Assembly (NCBI GenBank): GCA_024743405.1
Contig: JANSWP010000006.1
Location: 1 to 64,000, forward strand
Direction of reading: 5' to 3'
DNA length: 64,000 nt
From: Bacteroidota bacterium
GTDB lineage: Bacteria; Bacteroidota; Bacteroidia; Chitinophagales; Saprospiraceae
A program made the position numbers and the translations under genes. Of this stretch, positions 17,230-25,680 are shown one piece after another. Position 1 is the stretch's first letter; every line of letters starts with the position of its first letter. The notes beneath the pieces were generated by a model. That model did no database searches. It saw nothing but the letters and a program-made list of their open reading frames with translations, and was not told the DNA's origin.

Positions 17230-17941
17230 ATAAAGAAATTCCTTTCCTGACAATAATTTCTGATCCTTCCGCCATAAATACAGATACTGGGTTCGTTCGC
17301 ATAATATCATCAAAAGGCGCTCCGTAGAAATTTTTGGCAGTATAGTCAATGGAATAATCTTTGACATTTAATATTCGCCAAGAAGGATGTTCCACTTGAT
17401 ATTCAGAAGTTCTTTTATCATTGATTTTTGTATACCCCCAATAGTGTTGAGTAATAAATTCTGCTTCGCTATTCTCTAATAGGGGAGAGGGCTCTTTTTC
17501 CGTTTCTACTTTAATTGATTGCCATTTATCTTCCGTTTTCCAAGCATACTTAACTGTTTTTGTATTATCAGAATCTTGCCATTGATGAAACATCGGAAGC
17601 GTTACATAATGCTCACCATATAAATTATTTGCCACAAAAGTTATCGCGGATTTAGGGACAATCTCTTTTAAAAAAACGACGCCTCTTTTCCATTCTCCAT
17701 CCTCAAAATAACGAACATAAAACCGAAGATTAACTTCTTCAAAATTTTGATGAAATGGAATTGGTAGACCAAGTACTTTCGTATTCAAAAACATAAACCC
17801 AACTAAACTGATATAACATTTCCCTTCCCAATAATCTAATTCAGTTCCATTGGGTAGAAAAGGTTGGAGAATAGAAGGTGGTACTACATAATTTGCCATG
17901 ACTAGATTACGCCATTCAGCTGTTAGAAATTTTGATTGCAT
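17228..17941 (-). CDS. DUF2071 (YqjF-like) protein
   Basis: This protein of about 237 residues belongs to the DUF2071/YqjF family, related in fold to acetoacetate decarboxylase. Typical segments are AEWRNLVMANYVVPPSILQPFLPNGTELD at the N-terminus and EVNLRFYVRYF...RGVVFLKEIVPK in the centre. Its reaction is unknown. Met at 17941 is preferred because the family starts close to the LTAEWR segment; an upstream ATG at 17968 would add nine residues. Either start overlaps the end of the PLP decarboxylase gene, indicating translational coupling. Confidence 0.85.
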   Translation of the reverse strand: MQSKFLTAEWRNLVMANYVVPPSILQPFLPNGTELDYWEGKCYISLVGFMFLNTKVLGLPIPFHQNFEEVNLRFYVRYFEDGEWKRGVVFLKEIVPKSAITFVANNLYGEHYVTLPMFHQWQDSDNTKTVKYAWKTEDKWQSIKVETEKEPSPLLENSEAEFITQHYWGYTKINDKRTSEYQVEHPSWRILNVKDYSIDYTAKNFYGAPFDDIMRTNPVSVFMAEGSEIIVRKGISL

Positions 17942-19403
17942 TTGTATTTTCTTTAGAGATGGAGGCAATTCCTTCTTTCAAAATTTCTAGATACAAATCA
18001 ATTGTCCACAATCTAGTCCTAAATGAAAGAATCGCAATTCGGATCCAAAAATCTCCGTTGATAGTCGTCGACGAAATAAAAACACGACCGTCTTTGTGAA
18101 TGTATTCAACCAATTTTTTATTGAATTCATTTGGGGCACTATTTTTTGGAATAAATCGATAAATTGCTACGGAGAGTTCAGGGTATGAACCCACTTCAAA
18201 ACCTAATTTTTGAACTTCTTCATAAAAATATCTTGTAAGCCAGATCTTCTCTTCAAGACAAGCTTTGAAAGGCTCAATTCCAAATAATTGTAGGGGGAGC
18301 CACATTCTCAAACCCCGAAAATGTTTAGTCAGTTCAGGGGATAAGTCTGCAGGACTTAATTCATCATTTGCCTCAAAAGTGTCTTGCATGTAATTTGCCT
18401 GATAATAATGGGACTCCATTTGAGCCTGAACATTTTTAATCAAAACAGCTCCTAATCCGTAAGATAGAAACATGCCTTTGTGTGGATCAATTGCCAAAGA
18501 ATCTGATCTTTCAACACCTTTAAATTTATCTTTTATGGTTGAGCCATCTGGGTTTTTTATATCAGTCATAATGAAAAAACCACCATAAGCTGCGTCAATA
18601 TGAAACCATAAATTGTGGACTTCGGCAATGTCAGCTATGTCATTTAAAGGATCTATTGCTCCGACATCAGTCGTTCCTGCCGATCCGATTACAATAAATG
18701 GTTTGAGCCCATTTGATATATCTTTTTCAACTAATTTTTTCAAAGCATTTGTATCCATTCGAAAGCAATTATCCATTGGTACATGCCTGATTTTTGCTTC
18801 GCGAAGTCCTGCAATTCGGATGGCTTTATGAACACAATGATGTACTTGATTTGTCAAATAAATAACTGATTGTTCAACGTCTTTTGATTTAATCCCATGA
18901 AAGTCTCTTGCTGTTACAATTGCGATCAAATTAGCAATTGAGCCACCAGAAGAAAGGTTTCCTAAAGAGGTCTTTGGATAACCAATCAACTCGCACATCC
19001 ATCGAATTAGTTGATTCTCGATTCGAACTGCACCTGGACCTCCAAAGAAAATTCCAGAATACCGATTCGTTACTGCCGCTAAATAGTCGCCCATAGCAGT
19101 TGGGAAAATGCCCCCTCCAGGGATATAACCCAAATGCCCTCCTGAGGCAGGATTTAAAGATACGGAGTCAACATTTTTTTTGAGGATTTTGAGGAGGTCG
19201 TCTAAATTTTTGGGTTCACTTCCAAATTCAAGTTTCAGAATATCTTTTCCATCCTCTCCCAAAACGAAAGCTTTTTGATCGTCAAGGGTATTCAAAAAAT
19301 TGTCAGCGTACTCTTGAATACCTTGATTCCATTCAGCTCTTTTTTTAATGGTTGGTTCTAGCTTCTTAGATATTTCTTCAAGCTGTAATATATGTTCTCG
19401 CAT
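17916..19403 (-). CDS. PLP-dependent group II decarboxylase
   Basis: This 495-residue protein belongs to the aromatic amino acid/glutamate decarboxylase family. The PLP-binding lysine is Lys309 in DPHKGMFLSYG. Other signature parts are GGSIANLIAIVTARD, the FHIDAAYGGF segment with the conserved Asp, and VIGSAGTTDVGAIDPL. It removes the carboxyl group of an amino acid; whether the substrate is aromatic, glutamate, diaminobutyrate or another cannot be told. It lies 5 nt behind a YhhN gene and overlaps the DUF2071 gene, so the four minus-strand genes from DUF2007 on form one operon. Confidence 0.88.
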   Translation of the reverse strand: MREHILQLEEISKKLEPTIKKRAEWNQGIQEYADNFLNTLDDQKAFVLGEDGKDILKLEFGSEPKNLDDLLKILKKNVDSVSLNPASGGHLGYIPGGGIFPTAMGDYLAAVTNRYSGIFFGGPGAVRIENQLIRWMCELIGYPKTSLGNLSSGGSIANLIAIVTARDFHGIKSKDVEQSVIYLTNQVHHCVHKAIRIAGLREAKIRHVPMDNCFRMDTNALKKLVEKDISNGLKPFIVIGSAGTTDVGAIDPLNDIADIAEVHNLWFHIDAAYGGFFIMTDIKNPDGSTIKDKFKGVERSDSLAIDPHKGMFLSYGLGAVLIKNVQAQMESHYYQANYMQDTFEANDELSPADLSPELTKHFRGLRMWLPLQLFGIEPFKACLEEKIWLTRYFYEEVQKLGFEVGSYPELSVAIYRFIPKNSAPNEFNKKLVEYIHKDGRVFISSTTINGDFWIRIAILSFRTRLWTIDLYLEILKEGIASISKENTNAIKISNS

Positions 19404-19408
19404 GTATT

Positions 19409-20101
19409 TTAATTTACTTCATTATTAGCAGAGATCGCTCCTTTTACAATTAAATACTGACCTAAAATATAAGTTGGCATTATCAATAAGCGAGTGTTTT
19501 CGATAGTGATATCACCAAATTTTGTAATACCAATAATGGTATCTGAAATCATAAAAAGAAGCGCCCCAAGAGTGATTATTTGAAAAGATTGTGTTGTCAT
19601 TTTACCGTTTAAATTAAGAGCATAAACCACCATTCCAGATATGACAGAACTATATAAAATGACAGGAAATTTTAGTGCATTGGGTAGCCCATCCCATAAA
19701 AACCAAACATTTAAAACTAAAAAAAATAAAACTGGAATGACCCAAATTGGTTGGCGTTTGATGAGTCCTCTATTAACAGATGGATATTTTGAGAATGCTA
19801 AAATATAGAAAAGGTGAGTAAGTAAAAAGCTGCTTAATCCTAGCAAAAAGAAAGAGTTCCCACTATTTTGAAACATCAAAAATGAATCTCCAAAAATGGA
19901 AAGTATTAGTCCTAATAAAATTAGAAAAGAAAACTGGGTCGCATTTTTTCTGGTTTTTAGCCAAAAATAAATTCCGAGTGTAGTCATCAACAGCGGCTTT
20001 GAAAGGAGGATACCCATTCGCCAAATTTGAAATTCTGACCATAGATTTGTCAATGCACATAACAGAAAAACGACAAATACGATTTGCTCTTTATTTTTCA
20101 T
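19409..20101 (-). CDS. YhhN-family membrane protein (lysoplasmalogenase-like)
   Basis: This 230-residue integral membrane protein has about eight hydrophobic segments. The pattern SKPLLMTTLGIYFW, SIFGDSFLMF, FLLTHLFYILAFS and MISDTIIGI is that of YhhN/TMEM86 proteins. Animal TMEM86B and a bacterial member hydrolyse the vinyl-ether bond of lysoplasmalogens; a similar role here is inferred from family only. Spacing is 10 nt from the DUF2007 gene and 5 nt to the decarboxylase. Confidence 0.82.
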   Translation of the reverse strand: MKNKEQIVFVVFLLCALTNLWSEFQIWRMGILLSKPLLMTTLGIYFWLKTRKNATQFSFLILLGLILSIFGDSFLMFQNSGNSFFLLGLSSFLLTHLFYILAFSKYPSVNRGLIKRQPIWVIPVLFFLVLNVWFLWDGLPNALKFPVILYSSVISGMVVYALNLNGKMTTQSFQIITLGALLFMISDTIIGITKFGDITIENTRLLIMPTYILGQYLIVKGAISANNEVN

Positions 20102-20111
20102 GTGCCGAATT

Positions 20112-20519
20112 TCATAGAAAAATTCCTCCCAACAAAATTAAAAGAAGTAAAACAGCAAGAAACATGAAATGCCAATGTCTCAAAGGGAGGGCATTTAGTT
20201 CTTTTTGATAAGCGATCTCCTCTAAATCAGCATCGTGAAAATTTTGTTCAGGTTCAGAGATTTTGTTTTCATGCATTTCTATAACGATCTTAGTAGCCTG
20301 TTCTAAATCAGTATCTTTAACATGTAAACCAATACCTCCTTCGCCTAAAGGAAAAGCAGTAATGGTATTTGTATTTGATACAAAGCATTTAATTCCTTCT
20401 TTTTTGAGCCTCGCGGCGTTTAGTCTTGCTTCAGATTCGAAATAAAAATATTTTACTAGAACAATTTTCGTGTCTTCGTCAAATGAATCTTCAAAGTAGT
20501 CTAGAATACGATTTTTCAT
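20112..20519 (-). CDS. DUF2007 protein with C-terminal membrane anchor
   Basis: This 135-residue protein has an N-terminal DUF2007 domain (about 15-85; ESEARLNAARLKKEGIKCFVSN and a GGIGLHVKDTDLEQA stretch), a small fold related to signal-transducing PII-like/ACT shapes. A charged linker and one C-terminal transmembrane helix (about 115-134) anchor it in the membrane. The function is unknown. It heads the YhhN-decarboxylase-DUF2071 operon. Confidence 0.8.
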   Translation of the reverse strand: MKNRILDYFEDSFDEDTKIVLVKYFYFESEARLNAARLKKEGIKCFVSNTNTITAFPLGEGGIGLHVKDTDLEQATKIVIEMHENKISEPEQNFHDADLEEIAYQKELNALPLRHWHFMFLAVLLLLILLGGIFL

Positions 20520-20567
20520 TTTTGTGCAGTTTTTACAAATTCAAATTAGCAAAAACCGCGCAAATGA

Positions 20568-20603
20568 AAGAAGGCAATGCGTAGAACTACACATTGCCTT
20601 CTT
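20568..20603 (-). terminator. Terminator hairpin behind the ferritin gene
   Basis: AAGAAGGCAATG pairs perfectly with CATTGCCTTCTT, and an inner GTAG/CTAC extends the stem past a single mismatch. It lies 24 nt behind the ferritin stop and ahead of the DUF2007 gene. Confidence 0.8.
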
Positions 20604-20626
20604 ATTTTGAATATTTTTTTGCCCTT

Positions 20627-21160
20627 TTATCCTTGATTGCCTGCTTCGGCTGCCTCTGCTGCTTGAGCAGCTTTATTAATGGAACGGACTTCTTTATCAA
20701 TATAATATAGGCTTTGTGGTCCATCACCAATTAACTTTATTCGATCTAAAATAGTACGCATTAAAGCTTCTTCTTCACGCTGTTCTTCGACATACCATTG
20801 TAAAAAATTTAAGGTAGAATAATCATTTTCTTTATTCGCAATATCTAATAAATCATTAATGGACTTTGTAACTTTTTGTTCGTGGGCATAAACTGTTTTG
20901 AACATCTTCTGAACAGAATCGAATTTGTGTGGAGGCTGTTTGATTTGAGGCGTCAATGCAAATCCATCTACATCACTTATGTAATGAAAAATTTTGAGCA
21001 TATGCTCCCGTTCTTCTTCTGATTGTCGATGCATGAATTCTGCACAACCTTCTAATCCTTCATTGTCACACCATGATGCCATCGCGAGATATAAAAATGA
21101 AGCATATCCTTCAAGGGAAATTTGATTATTTAATGCCCCTTCCATTTTTTCTGAAATCAT
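20627..21160 (-). CDS. Bacterial-type ferritin
   Basis: This 177-residue four-helix ferritin stores iron as a ferric core in a 24-subunit shell. The ferroxidase-centre ligands Glu17, Glu50 and His53 are in place, with EEQREEEALM providing the later glutamates. The C-terminus ends in an Ala/Glu-rich tail (QAAEAAEAGNQG) unlike the usual end. Length is normal. It is a single gene with its own terminator. The palindromic TTGTACAA in the upstream AT-rich region (near 21220) could be an operator, but this is speculative. Confidence 0.94.
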   Translation of the reverse strand: MISEKMEGALNNQISLEGYASFLYLAMASWCDNEGLEGCAEFMHRQSEEEREHMLKIFHYISDVDGFALTPQIKQPPHKFDSVQKMFKTVYAHEQKVTKSINDLLDIANKENDYSTLNFLQWYVEEQREEEALMRTILDRIKLIGDGPQSLYYIDKEVRSINKAAQAAEAAEAGNQG

Positions 21161-21263
21161 ATTATTGTTTTTTTATTTTTTTTAATGTTAGCAAAGTAAA
21201 ATGCTTGTTATTCAAAAAAGTTGTACAAAGAACGCAAACTTTTAAAGAAATCAGATTCTACTA

Positions 21264-22913
21264 TTACTTAAAAGTTAGGCTTCCAAAACGGAATTGACGC
21301 GCTCCTTCTCCAAAAATGGCCATTTGTTTACTTCCTATTTGTTTGCAAACTTTGGGTCTGGTCAAAATAGAAGCATCTCTATTACTATAAAGTGGTTGAA
21401 TATCTACTTTTCCTTCTTTTGATACTTCTGCAAGTGCAATAATGGAGTTTCTACCATTGAAATTATAGAGTCGATTATCTTTTACATTCCCATCAAAATT
21501 TCTTCCATTATCATTGAATACGAAGTAAAGTTTATCGCGAACAATAGACATCGCGTATGATGAAAAATACCCTCCATCATTCTCCGTTTCTTGCCTTTTG
21601 GGTATTCTTGCCGTCCATTCAATTTCTCCGTTGGGTCGAATATTAACCACTAAAATATCATTGTAATTATAATAAGTAGTGTGCTCATATCGACGATTAT
21701 AATAGGAAGAGCGGTAGAATCCTCCGTAACCAAAATAAGGATAATTATCAAACTCTCTTTCTTGGTAAACATAAAACTGCTCTGCTACTAGAACGGCGCC
21801 ACCATCACTTCTCAAGATCAACTCATCCAATGCATATTGATAAAGTTCAGGTTGTTTTCTTCTGTTTCCTGAACGTTCAGCTTCTAATGCCTTTCTTTTA
21901 TTTTTATCAGACATATACTCTGTCAGAAATTCAAAATCAAACTCTTTGTGGTTTTCGTTATAGATCTCTTTTGTTTCAGAATTTAGCCGGAAAAAATAGG
22001 TTCCTTTGACGCTATAGGTTCCTCTATCAGAATAAAATCCAGAGCAAATTAAGTCACCATCATCTGCCACTCTGAATGTTAAGTCAGAAATAAATTTATT
22101 TTTCAAATCTATCTGATACTTCTGGACATCTGTTCCATCTTTTGTATAGGCTAAAATAATATATTTATAGTTAGGGGATCCTCTTCGTCGATAGCCAGCT
22201 TGATCTTGAAATAAAGTTCCTAATATGTAGACATTACCTTTTTGATCTATTCTGTATTCTTCAACTGTAAAAGAATTATCAGGATAAGGTAGAATGATAT
22301 TTTTAGTCCAAAGTTTTGTGAAATCTTTATCAAAAATGTGTAATGCAAATCGCTCAGGACTCTTTTTTTGATACGGTAATTGATTATAGACTAGTAATTT
22401 GGAGCTGTCTCTTGATATATTAAATCCGAAAGTGCCTTCTTTTTCTTTATTCTTAGCCTCCGTTTCCGCAATCATCTTTAAGGATTTACTTGCAACTAAG
22501 GATCGTTTGCTTATCTTTTGTTTGAATAGATAATTCTTTTTTTGAACTTCATTATTGAAAGAGGTCATTAAATAAAGTTCTCCCCCGAAACTGATTACAT
22601 CTTCAAAATCTCGCCTTTTATTTTTGTACTTCAATTCCATTTCATTCGATTTCTTGAGTTTCATTTCCTTGCTAAAGTACTCAACATAGGCTTTGGGTCT
22701 CATAGTCGAACTTGTAGGTGTTTTAGTTCGAAGTATATAAAATCCATCATTTTCAATACTAATGACTTTTTGAAGGCGGGTTCCCTGAGGTTGATTATAT
22801 CCATCTCCCCATTTCATGGCTGTAGACTTATAATTCTGCTGAGCAAAAGTGAAAAATTGAAAGAGGAAGACAAGCGATAAGGTCGTTATAATATGTTTCT
22901 TGAAGACTTGCAT
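21264..22913 (-). CDS. Secreted protein of unknown function
   Basis: The protein has about 549 residues from ATG 22913, chosen because it gives a clean signal peptide ending at FTFAQQ; an upstream ATG at 22955 would add 14 residues. The mature part shows repeated beta-strand blocks with aromatic residues, such as LYNFNGRNSIIALAEVSKEG, suggesting a beta-propeller-like fold, and a striking Tyr/Arg-rich stretch (GGFYRSSYYNRRYEHTTYYN). No catalytic motif and no T9SS sorting domain are seen, so a periplasmic or outer-membrane location is likely. I do not recognise a characterised family. Confidence 0.7.
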   Translation of the reverse strand: MQVFKKHIITTLSLVFLFQFFTFAQQNYKSTAMKWGDGYNQPQGTRLQKVISIENDGFYILRTKTPTSSTMRPKAYVEYFSKEMKLKKSNEMELKYKNKRRDFEDVISFGGELYLMTSFNNEVQKKNYLFKQKISKRSLVASKSLKMIAETEAKNKEKEGTFGFNISRDSSKLLVYNQLPYQKKSPERFALHIFDKDFTKLWTKNIILPYPDNSFTVEEYRIDQKGNVYILGTLFQDQAGYRRRGSPNYKYIILAYTKDGTDVQKYQIDLKNKFISDLTFRVADDGDLICSGFYSDRGTYSVKGTYFFRLNSETKEIYNENHKEFDFEFLTEYMSDKNKRKALEAERSGNRRKQPELYQYALDELILRSDGGAVLVAEQFYVYQEREFDNYPYFGYGGFYRSSYYNRRYEHTTYYNYNDILVVNIRPNGEIEWTARIPKRQETENDGGYFSSYAMSIVRDKLYFVFNDNGRNFDGNVKDNRLYNFNGRNSIIALAEVSKEGKVDIQPLYSNRDASILTRPKVCKQIGSKQMAIFGEGARQFRFGSLTFK

Positions 22914-23007
22914 AGCTTGAGTTTTTGTAAAAAAATAAAGTCTATTATGAAACAATCAAAATAGGTTTTCTATGTTTGATAATAGGCTATTTGATTCTTT
23001 CTTAACA

Positions 23008-23044
23008 AAAAAGTGTAAGCAGAACGGATCCACTTACACTTTTT
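23008..23044 (-). terminator. Terminator behind the PorD-like gene
   Basis: AAAAAGTGTAAG (23008-23019) pairs perfectly with CTTACACTTTTT (23033-23044) around a 13-nt loop, 26 nt behind the stop codon of the DUF4835 gene. The run of T read on the minus strand supports termination. Confidence 0.82.
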
Positions 23045-23070
23045 GATTATTTGGGAACAATTAAGATCAT

Positions 23071-23976
23071 TTATCGGCCTCTCATTTTTCGATATTCTGA
23101 AGCACTAGATGGATCCACCTTTTGCATCACAGCAACTACTTTTTCTTTTTGTTGACTGGAAGCGCCTTTGAAAATTTCAATAACTTCTGATCTTTTTGCA
23201 TTAGAGAACATCTGGAGAATCATTGAATTAGGGTAGCTTCTATTTACTTCCCCAATTTGATCAATTGAACTCGCCATTACCGCTAATCCTGCTCCAACGT
23301 CCTCATGCATTACATCCAAAGCTTGGCGGTGATAATCATACATAGCCTGTCGGTAAGGTCTTGTTCTTGGCGATAATAAATTTTCAATTATCCAATACCT
23401 ATTTCGGTTACCATCTGTAGAGCGCCAGCCTGGAACCTGAGAAGCAACCGTAGGAGGAACATTATTAACAATATCTTGGGCTTTTTGAAAAAAAGGCTCA
23501 CCTCCAAAAGGTGTAAAAGAATCATAATCCATACCGATAAGTACATTGGCATAAAATGCTAAAACCGCAGTTAAATTATCTGTATATGCATTTTCAGTAA
23601 ATTCGAGTGGCTGAAATTGATTATAGGTAAAAACGACATCTTTATCTTGATGGGTCATCAAGGCAGTTTCATAGTTACTGCCGAAAACTGGTCGAACGGA
23701 CTGAATAGAAACCTCCGATTTAAAGCTAGTTTGAGAAAGTTCATCAGAAATGGTGATTACGATTTCCGCTTTAATTCGTTCCTCCTCTTCATAGACATCA
23801 TTCGTCCATTTCTGGTTATTCATGAATTCAGTTATCTCTCTTTCCAAATCTTCAAATACACTGACATCAGCGGTTTGCAATTTAGGTGTATTTATAGTCA
23901 CATTTACATTAAGTTCCTGTGCTTGAAGTCCAACACAGGCCATTATTCCCAAAAAAAATGTCCAAATTATTTTCAT
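23071..23976 (-). CDS. DUF4835 protein, T9SS-associated (PorD-like)
   Basis: This 301-residue secreted protein has a signal peptide (cleavage after LQAQ, about residue 20). ELNVNVTINTPKLQTAD, the TNDVYEEEERIKAEIVITI strand pair and the VLIGMDYDSFTPFGGEPFFQKAQDIV segment are typical of DUF4835 in Bacteroidota. I recall members being named type IX secretion protein PorD; that name is from memory, not shown by the sequence. It is the last gene of the bamD-rpoZ-coaBC run, a gene order conserved in the phylum, with 26 nt after coaBC. Confidence 0.85.
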   Translation of the reverse strand: MKIIWTFFLGIMACVGLQAQELNVNVTINTPKLQTADVSVFEDLEREITEFMNNQKWTNDVYEEEERIKAEIVITISDELSQTSFKSEVSIQSVRPVFGSNYETALMTHQDKDVVFTYNQFQPLEFTENAYTDNLTAVLAFYANVLIGMDYDSFTPFGGEPFFQKAQDIVNNVPPTVASQVPGWRSTDGNRNRYWIIENLLSPRTRPYRQAMYDYHRQALDVMHEDVGAGLAVMASSIDQIGEVNRSYPNSMILQMFSNAKRSEVIEIFKGASSQQKEKVVAVMQKVDPSSASEYRKMRGR

Positions 23977-24002
23977 ATCTACTTGATTTTAAAGGAAGTA
24001 AC

Positions 24003-25235
24003 TCATGTTAAGCTTTTGATAGACTCCTTTCTTTCTTTGTGATGTTGAAATTTGATTAATTCAGTTACTATATCTTCTGCTACTTCTACCTTAGATTTTA
24101 ACTCAAATTCTTGTTTCTTATTGCTTCGATAAAGAATAGTTATTTTGTTTGTATCAAAATTGAATCCGGCACCTTTATCTTTCAATGAATTTAGGACGAT
24201 AAAATCAAAATTCTTCCGCTCTAATTTTTCATGGGCATTTTCCAATTCATTGTTCGTTTCTAGGGCAAATCCTATTATAATTTGATCTTTACTTTTCAAT
24301 GCTCCTAATGCGGCTGCAATATCTGGTGTTTTTTCAAGCTCAATTTCCATGCCTGCACTTTTCTTCTTTATCTTTTGTAAAGCGATTTCTTTTGGACGAT
24401 AATCTGATACTGCTGCTGCAAGTATGGCAATATCGGTATCTTCAAAATTGCGAATAGCCTCATTATACATTTCTTGAGCAGTACTCACCTTACTCAATTT
24501 TATATTTGAATGATTGGGTGAAAGTTTTGATGGACCTAAAATCAATATCACATTTGCTCCTCTCTTTGCTAAACTGTCGGCAATAGCAACGCCCATTTTC
24601 CCTGATGAACGATTACCTATAAATCTTACAGGGTCGATAGGTTCGTAGGTTGGACCAGCTGTTACAATTATTTTTTTCCCCTTTAAATCTTGTCCTCTTT
24701 CAAAAAAAGTATTTAAAAATTCAACAATTGTTTCAGGCTCCGCCATTCGTCCTTTACCTGTAAGTCCACTGGCTAATTCTCCATCTTCGACATCAATCAA
24801 TTGGTTTCCAAAAGATTGTAATCGTTTTACATTCTCAATCGTTGCGGGATGCTTCCACATATCTAAGTCCATTGCTGGGGCAAAAAAAACTGGACATCTA
24901 GCGGATAAATAGCTTGCCGAAATGATATTATCACAAATTCCTGTTGCCAATTTTGCCAAAGAATTTGCAGTTAATGGAGCAATAACCATCGCGTCAGCCC
25001 AAAGACCTAATTCGACGTGATTATTCCAGCTTTCCTGAGAAATAACATTTTGATGAACAGGATTTTTAGAAAGAGTAGAAAGGGTAAGTGGAGTGATAAA
25101 TTGGGTGGCAGCATTAGTCATTAGAACTTGAACTTCTGCTCCTGCCTTCAATAATAAACGAACTAAAAAAGCGGATTTATAGGCAGCGATGCTCCCCGTT
25201 ATGCCCAACAAGATTTTTTTGCCTTGAAGTGCCAT
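24003..25235 (-). CDS. coaBC: CoaBC: phosphopantothenoylcysteine synthetase/decarboxylase
   Basis: This 410-residue bifunctional coenzyme A enzyme has an N-terminal flavin-dependent decarboxylase (1-180; GITGSIAAYKS, the NHVELGLWAD His region, and PAMDLDMW substrate clamp). The C-terminal synthetase (190-400; VTAGPTYEPIDPVRFIGNRSSGKMG) joins 4'-phosphopantothenate to cysteine using CTP. All expected motifs are present and length is normal. It lies behind rpoZ across a gap that holds a 41-nt palindrome. Confidence 0.96.
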   Translation of the reverse strand: MALQGKKILLGITGSIAAYKSAFLVRLLLKAGAEVQVLMTNAATQFITPLTLSTLSKNPVHQNVISQESWNNHVELGLWADAMVIAPLTANSLAKLATGICDNIISASYLSARCPVFFAPAMDLDMWKHPATIENVKRLQSFGNQLIDVEDGELASGLTGKGRMAEPETIVEFLNTFFERGQDLKGKKIIVTAGPTYEPIDPVRFIGNRSSGKMGVAIADSLAKRGANVILILGPSKLSPNHSNIKLSKVSTAQEMYNEAIRNFEDTDIAILAAAVSDYRPKEIALQKIKKKSAGMEIELEKTPDIAAALGALKSKDQIIIGFALETNNELENAHEKLERKNFDFIVLNSLKDKGAGFNFDTNKITILYRSNKKQEFELKSKVEVAEDIVTELIKFQHHKERKESIKSLT

Positions 25236-25279
25236 AAATTTGGATTGAGCTTTTATCTCAAAGTATTTTCAAAACTATA

Positions 25280-25320
25280 CGATAAACAATTTTAATTACC
25301 GTAACTAAAATTATTTATCG
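25280..25320. repeat. 41-nt AT-rich inverted repeat between rpoZ and coaBC
   Basis: Two 19-nt arms (25280-25298 and 25302-25320) match at 17 of 19 positions around a CCG centre. It starts about 20 nt behind the rpoZ stop and ends about 45 nt before the coaBC start. It could be an attenuating terminator, an RNA-processing site or an operator. It is too AT-rich to be called a confident terminator. Confidence 0.7.
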
Positions 25321-25341
25321 CATATTTTTACAAATCCTTAA

Positions 25342-25680
25342 TTATTTTTTTCTGTTTCTATCCTGATATTGAAAATGAATTTCTTCTTCTGCAAATTCAT
25401 CCATTGAAATTATTACTGGATTTGGTAATTTTTCGTAAAACTTAGAAATTTCAATCTGTTCTTTATTCTCACTAATCTCTTCAATAGTGTCAGATTGGAC
25501 AGCAAATTCATCTAGTTTTTGATGTAATTCGTGCTTCAAATCAACAGCTAATTGTTTAGAGCGTTTTGTGATAATAGACAATGTTTCATAAATATTGCCT
25601 GTATCTTTTACTAATGCACTAATATTTCTAGCTCTAATATTAGGATCCAACCCTTGAACTTTGGTCTTGATATCTACCAT
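25342..25680 (-). CDS. rpoZ: RNA polymerase omega subunit
   Basis: This 112-residue protein matches the Bacteroidota form of omega (Rpb6-like), longer than the Escherichia coli subunit. IRARNISALVKDTGNIYETLSII and KRSKQLAVDLKHELHQKLDEF correspond to the conserved core that wraps the beta' C-terminus. Its position between bamD and coaBC is the usual one in the phylum. Its start lies 41 nt inside the bamD reading frame, so translation is probably coupled. Confidence 0.87.
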   Translation of the reverse strand: MVDIKTKVQGLDPNIRARNISALVKDTGNIYETLSIITKRSKQLAVDLKHELHQKLDEFAVQSDTIEEISENKEQIEISKFYEKLPNPVIISMDEFAEEEIHFQYQDRNRKK

